The position numbers were made by a program, and so were the translations under genes. The notes under the pieces were generated by a model, which saw nothing but the letters and a program-made list of their open reading frames with translations, was not told the DNA's origin and made no database searches. Positions 62,057 through 64,000 of a DNA stretch of 64,000 nt are shown here, piece by piece. The DNA is from Rhodobacter sp. (lineage in GTDB: Bacteria; Pseudomonadota; Alphaproteobacteria; Rhodobacterales; Rhodobacteraceae): positions 114,071 through 178,070 of the forward strand of contig JADJAB010000009.1 of NCBI GenBank assembly GCA_016704435.1. The letters run 5' to 3'. Position 1 is the stretch's first letter; every line of letters begins with the position of its first letter.

Positions 62057-63644
62057 GGCGCCAGCATCTTGCGCACGGTGGCGACCAGATCGGCGCGGGG
62101 GACCTCCACTTGGGCGGGGCGGTCCTTCCATTCCTCCAGCGTGGCGTTTTCGGCGATCTTGGCGCCGAGGATCAGGTCCTTGAGGATGACGGTGCCGTTT
62201 TCGGCCTCGTTGCCGCCCTGGATGACGGCGATGGGGCTTTGGCGTTTGTCGGCGTATTTCAACTGGTTGCCGAAGTTTTTCGGGTTGCCCAGATAGACCT
62301 CGGCGCGGATGCCTGCTTTGCGCAATTCGCCCACCATGGCCATGTAATCGGCCATCCGGTCGCGGTCCATCACCGTCACGACGACGGGGCCTGCGGTGTC
62401 GGCTGTCGTGCGGCCCTTGGCGTGGAGGGCGGCCAGAAGGCGGTCAACCCCGATGGAGACGCCGGTCGCGGGGACGTCTTGCCCGGTGAAACGTTTGACG
62501 AGGCCATCGTAGCGGCCACCGCCTGCGACGCTGCCGAAGTTGCGAGGACGGCCCTTTTCATCGGTGATCTGAAAGGTCAGTTCCGCCTCATAAACCGGGC
62601 CGGTGTAGTAGCCGAGGCCACGAACGACGCCGGGGTCGATGCGAATTCGGTCAGCGTTATAATTCTGAGTGTAGAGAAGTTCCGAAATCTCGGATAGTTC
62701 CTCGACGCCTGTTAGTCCGACAACTGAACCAACAACGAGATTGCGAAGGTAATCCAGCACGAGTGCATTTCGGCCCGATCAGAAGGGTGTCACATCCTTC
62801 AGATCCGAGGGCAAAACCGCTCCCATCGCCCGGGTGCTCATCTTTGATCTGGCTGAACTCAGCCCGATCCGCGAATCAAATTTGTCAATGACGTGGTTCG
62901 CACCCTCACAAACCCCATTATGACTTCGCCTGATCGGGCGAAAGGCCCGCGCCCTTAGTGAAGTCCCCGTCTCGTCCCTTTGCGGCCTTCGCCCAGCAAG
63001 CGCGCGAACCCCTCCGGCCCCAGACGGTCGATCTTGTCGATGGCCCGCAACACGATACCGCGTTCGGCTTCCTTGTCGTCGCCCGCCAGGCCCGCGACTT
63101 CCATCACGCCGTTCAGAACTTTGCGGTTGTTGACCTTCACCACATAGTCGCCGCGCTCGATCCCCACGGCTTCCAAGGCGTCGGCCAGCATGGCGCAGAT
63201 TTCGGCGTCGGCGGCGACGGAGGGGGCGCCTACGGTGTCGGCGTCGCATTGGTAGAACTGGCGGAAGCGGCCGGGGCCGGGCTTTTCGTTGCGCCAGACC
63301 GGGCCCATGGCGTAGCGGCGGTAGGGGCTGGGCAGGTCGTTGCGGTATTGGGCGGCGACGCGGGCGAGGGGGGCGGTCAGGTCGTAGCGCAGGGCGAGCC
63401 AGTCCATGTCCTCGTCCTGCCAGGCGAAGACGCCTTCGTTGGGACGGTCGACGTCGGGGAGGAATTTGCCGAGGGCCTCGACGGTTTCGACGGCGGAGGT
63501 TTCCAGGGGGTCGAAGCCGTAGCGGTGGTAGACGGCGGTGATGGCGTCGAGCATGGCTTTGCGGGTGGTGACCTCGGCGCCGAAATAGTCGCGGAAGCCT
63601 TTGGGCGCCTCGGCCTTGGGGCGGTGGGTTTTGCCGGTGGACAT
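62053..63644 (-). pseudogene. hisS: Histidyl-tRNA synthetase, disrupted in the middle
   Basis: Two good halves of HisRS. From ATG 63644: GFRDYFG, motif 2 ([21 protein letters not shown]), then a premature stop at 62955. From about 62760 to 62053: [37 protein letters not shown] and the anticodon-binding domain. Between them, one extra base in CCC (62976-62978) and one missing base near 62926 explain [14 protein letters not shown] and EVIMGF appearing in two further frames; about 150 bases then match nothing. The codon use of 62640-62960 is clearly AT-richer than the flanks. An essential gene broken this way suggests either a second copy elsewhere or a faulty, possibly chimeric, assembly. Confidence 0.85.
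62773..62939. repeat. 10-bp inverted repeat bounding the damaged part of hisS
   Basis: GCCCGATCAG at 62773-62782 and CTGATCGGGC at 62930-62939 are exact inverted repeats 147 bases apart. The right copy is normal hisS coding sequence (the SPDQ codons); the left lies in the unexplained segment. They could be the footprint of an inversion, a small insertion or a mis-joined read. Confidence 0.55.
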
Positions 63645-63733
63645 TGCGCGGGGCCCTTCGCTTTTGTGCTGGGGTGCTGTAGCGGATGGGGGGGTTTGGG
63701 CAAGGTGGGGGCTGGGGCAAGGTGGGGGCTGTG

Positions 63734-63922
63734 ATGGAGAAGCTGGAAGAGAAGCTGGCGCATCTGATGCGGGCTGTTGATGATCTGTCGGATGTGGTGG
63801 CGCGGCAGGGGGGGGAGATTGATGTCTTGACCCGCCGGGTGCGGCTGCTGATGGAGCGCGAGGCGGGGCGGGAGGCGGATGGGGGGTCTGGGGAGGCGAA
63901 TGTGAAGCCGCCGCATTGGTAG
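63734..63922 (+). CDS. slyX: SlyX family protein
   Basis: 62-aa coiled-coil protein ([20 protein letters not shown]...). The heptads through [20 protein letters not shown] and the ending NVKPPHW are the SlyX signature (C-terminal PPHW). Function unknown; in E. coli it lies near slyD. It is divergent from hisS. The last 78 bases of the window (63923-64000) hold no gene. Confidence 0.85.
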   Translation: MEKLEEKLAHLMRAVDDLSDVVARQGGEIDVLTRRVRLLMEREAGREADGGSGEANVKPPHW

Positions 63923-64000
63923 GCGTCCCGAGCCGGGACGTTCGGGGGACGCAAAGGATTCCAATGGGTTGGGGGTGGGGTTAAGGGTTTGTTAGGGATT

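Overview
This 64-kb window is GC-rich and dense with genes. Several signatures point to an alphaproteobacterium of the Rhodobacterales (Rhodobacteraceae/Paracoccaceae): MipZ in place of Min proteins, an atpI-B-E-F'-F (Fo) operon separate from the F1 genes, a hisS-hisZ-hisG operon, and an ffh ... rpsP-rimM-trmD-rplS-rpmE superoperon.

Layout. 1-6416: end of a peptide-type ABC importer (fused ATPases, Tat-exported binding protein), a frameshifted GlcD-like FAD oxidase, a HisC-like aminotransferase and a LysR regulator. 6605-14386: a respiratory island between an IS110 remnant and a gene-poor stretch. It has a good FNR-type promoter and encodes a CuA/heme-copper oxidoreductase, heme O synthase, SCO/SenC, a cytochrome b-ferredoxin fusion, an unknown exported protein and a hemerythrin. 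The catalytic subunit keeps all six metal-ligand histidines but has Gln where oxygen reductases have the cross-linked active-site Tyr, so it is better read as a candidate nitric oxide reductase of the newer heme-copper NOR groups (eNOR/sNOR-like) than as a ba3 oxidase. 14387-19453: two MttB-family methyltransferases around a trimethylamine-dehydrogenase-like flavoprotein, probably for quaternary-amine demethylation. 19741-21013: an IS3-family orfA fragment split by about 1 kb of near-pure poly-G, most likely an assembly artefact. 21281-25165: malonyl-CoA synthetase, MipZ, and a small RTX-like pair.

25275-33583 (minus strand): the ribosomal/SRP superoperon (rpmE, rplS, GNAT, trmD, a membrane protein, rimM, rpsP, chorismate mutase, four overlapping GNAT acetyltransferases, ffh). 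33775-37900: a membrane alpha/beta hydrolase, an SH3-like exported protein, a LysR regulator and an EamA exporter. 37970-43248: an ArsR-controlled RND efflux system. 43454-46051: the Fo ATP synthase operon. 46119-51354: a FadR-type regulator with a likely auto-operator, an OmpA-like lipoprotein, an Ada-type alkyltransferase, endonuclease III, a PfkB kinase and GalM. 51409-54438: a Zur-controlled znuA / zur-znuC-znuB zinc importer. 54547-63922: two envelope proteins, a frameshifted dimethylglycine/sarcosine-dehydrogenase-like gene, an EamA exporter, hisG, hisZ, a broken hisS and slyX.

Quality of the sequence. At least six otherwise normal genes (glcD-like, senC, the flavoprotein, the RND pump, the dimethylglycine-dehydrogenase-like gene, hisS) are broken by single-base indels, mostly in short homopolymers, and the poly-G block sits inside a repeat element. 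Residual sequencing or assembly error is therefore a serious alternative to real gene decay throughout, and above all for the essential hisS.
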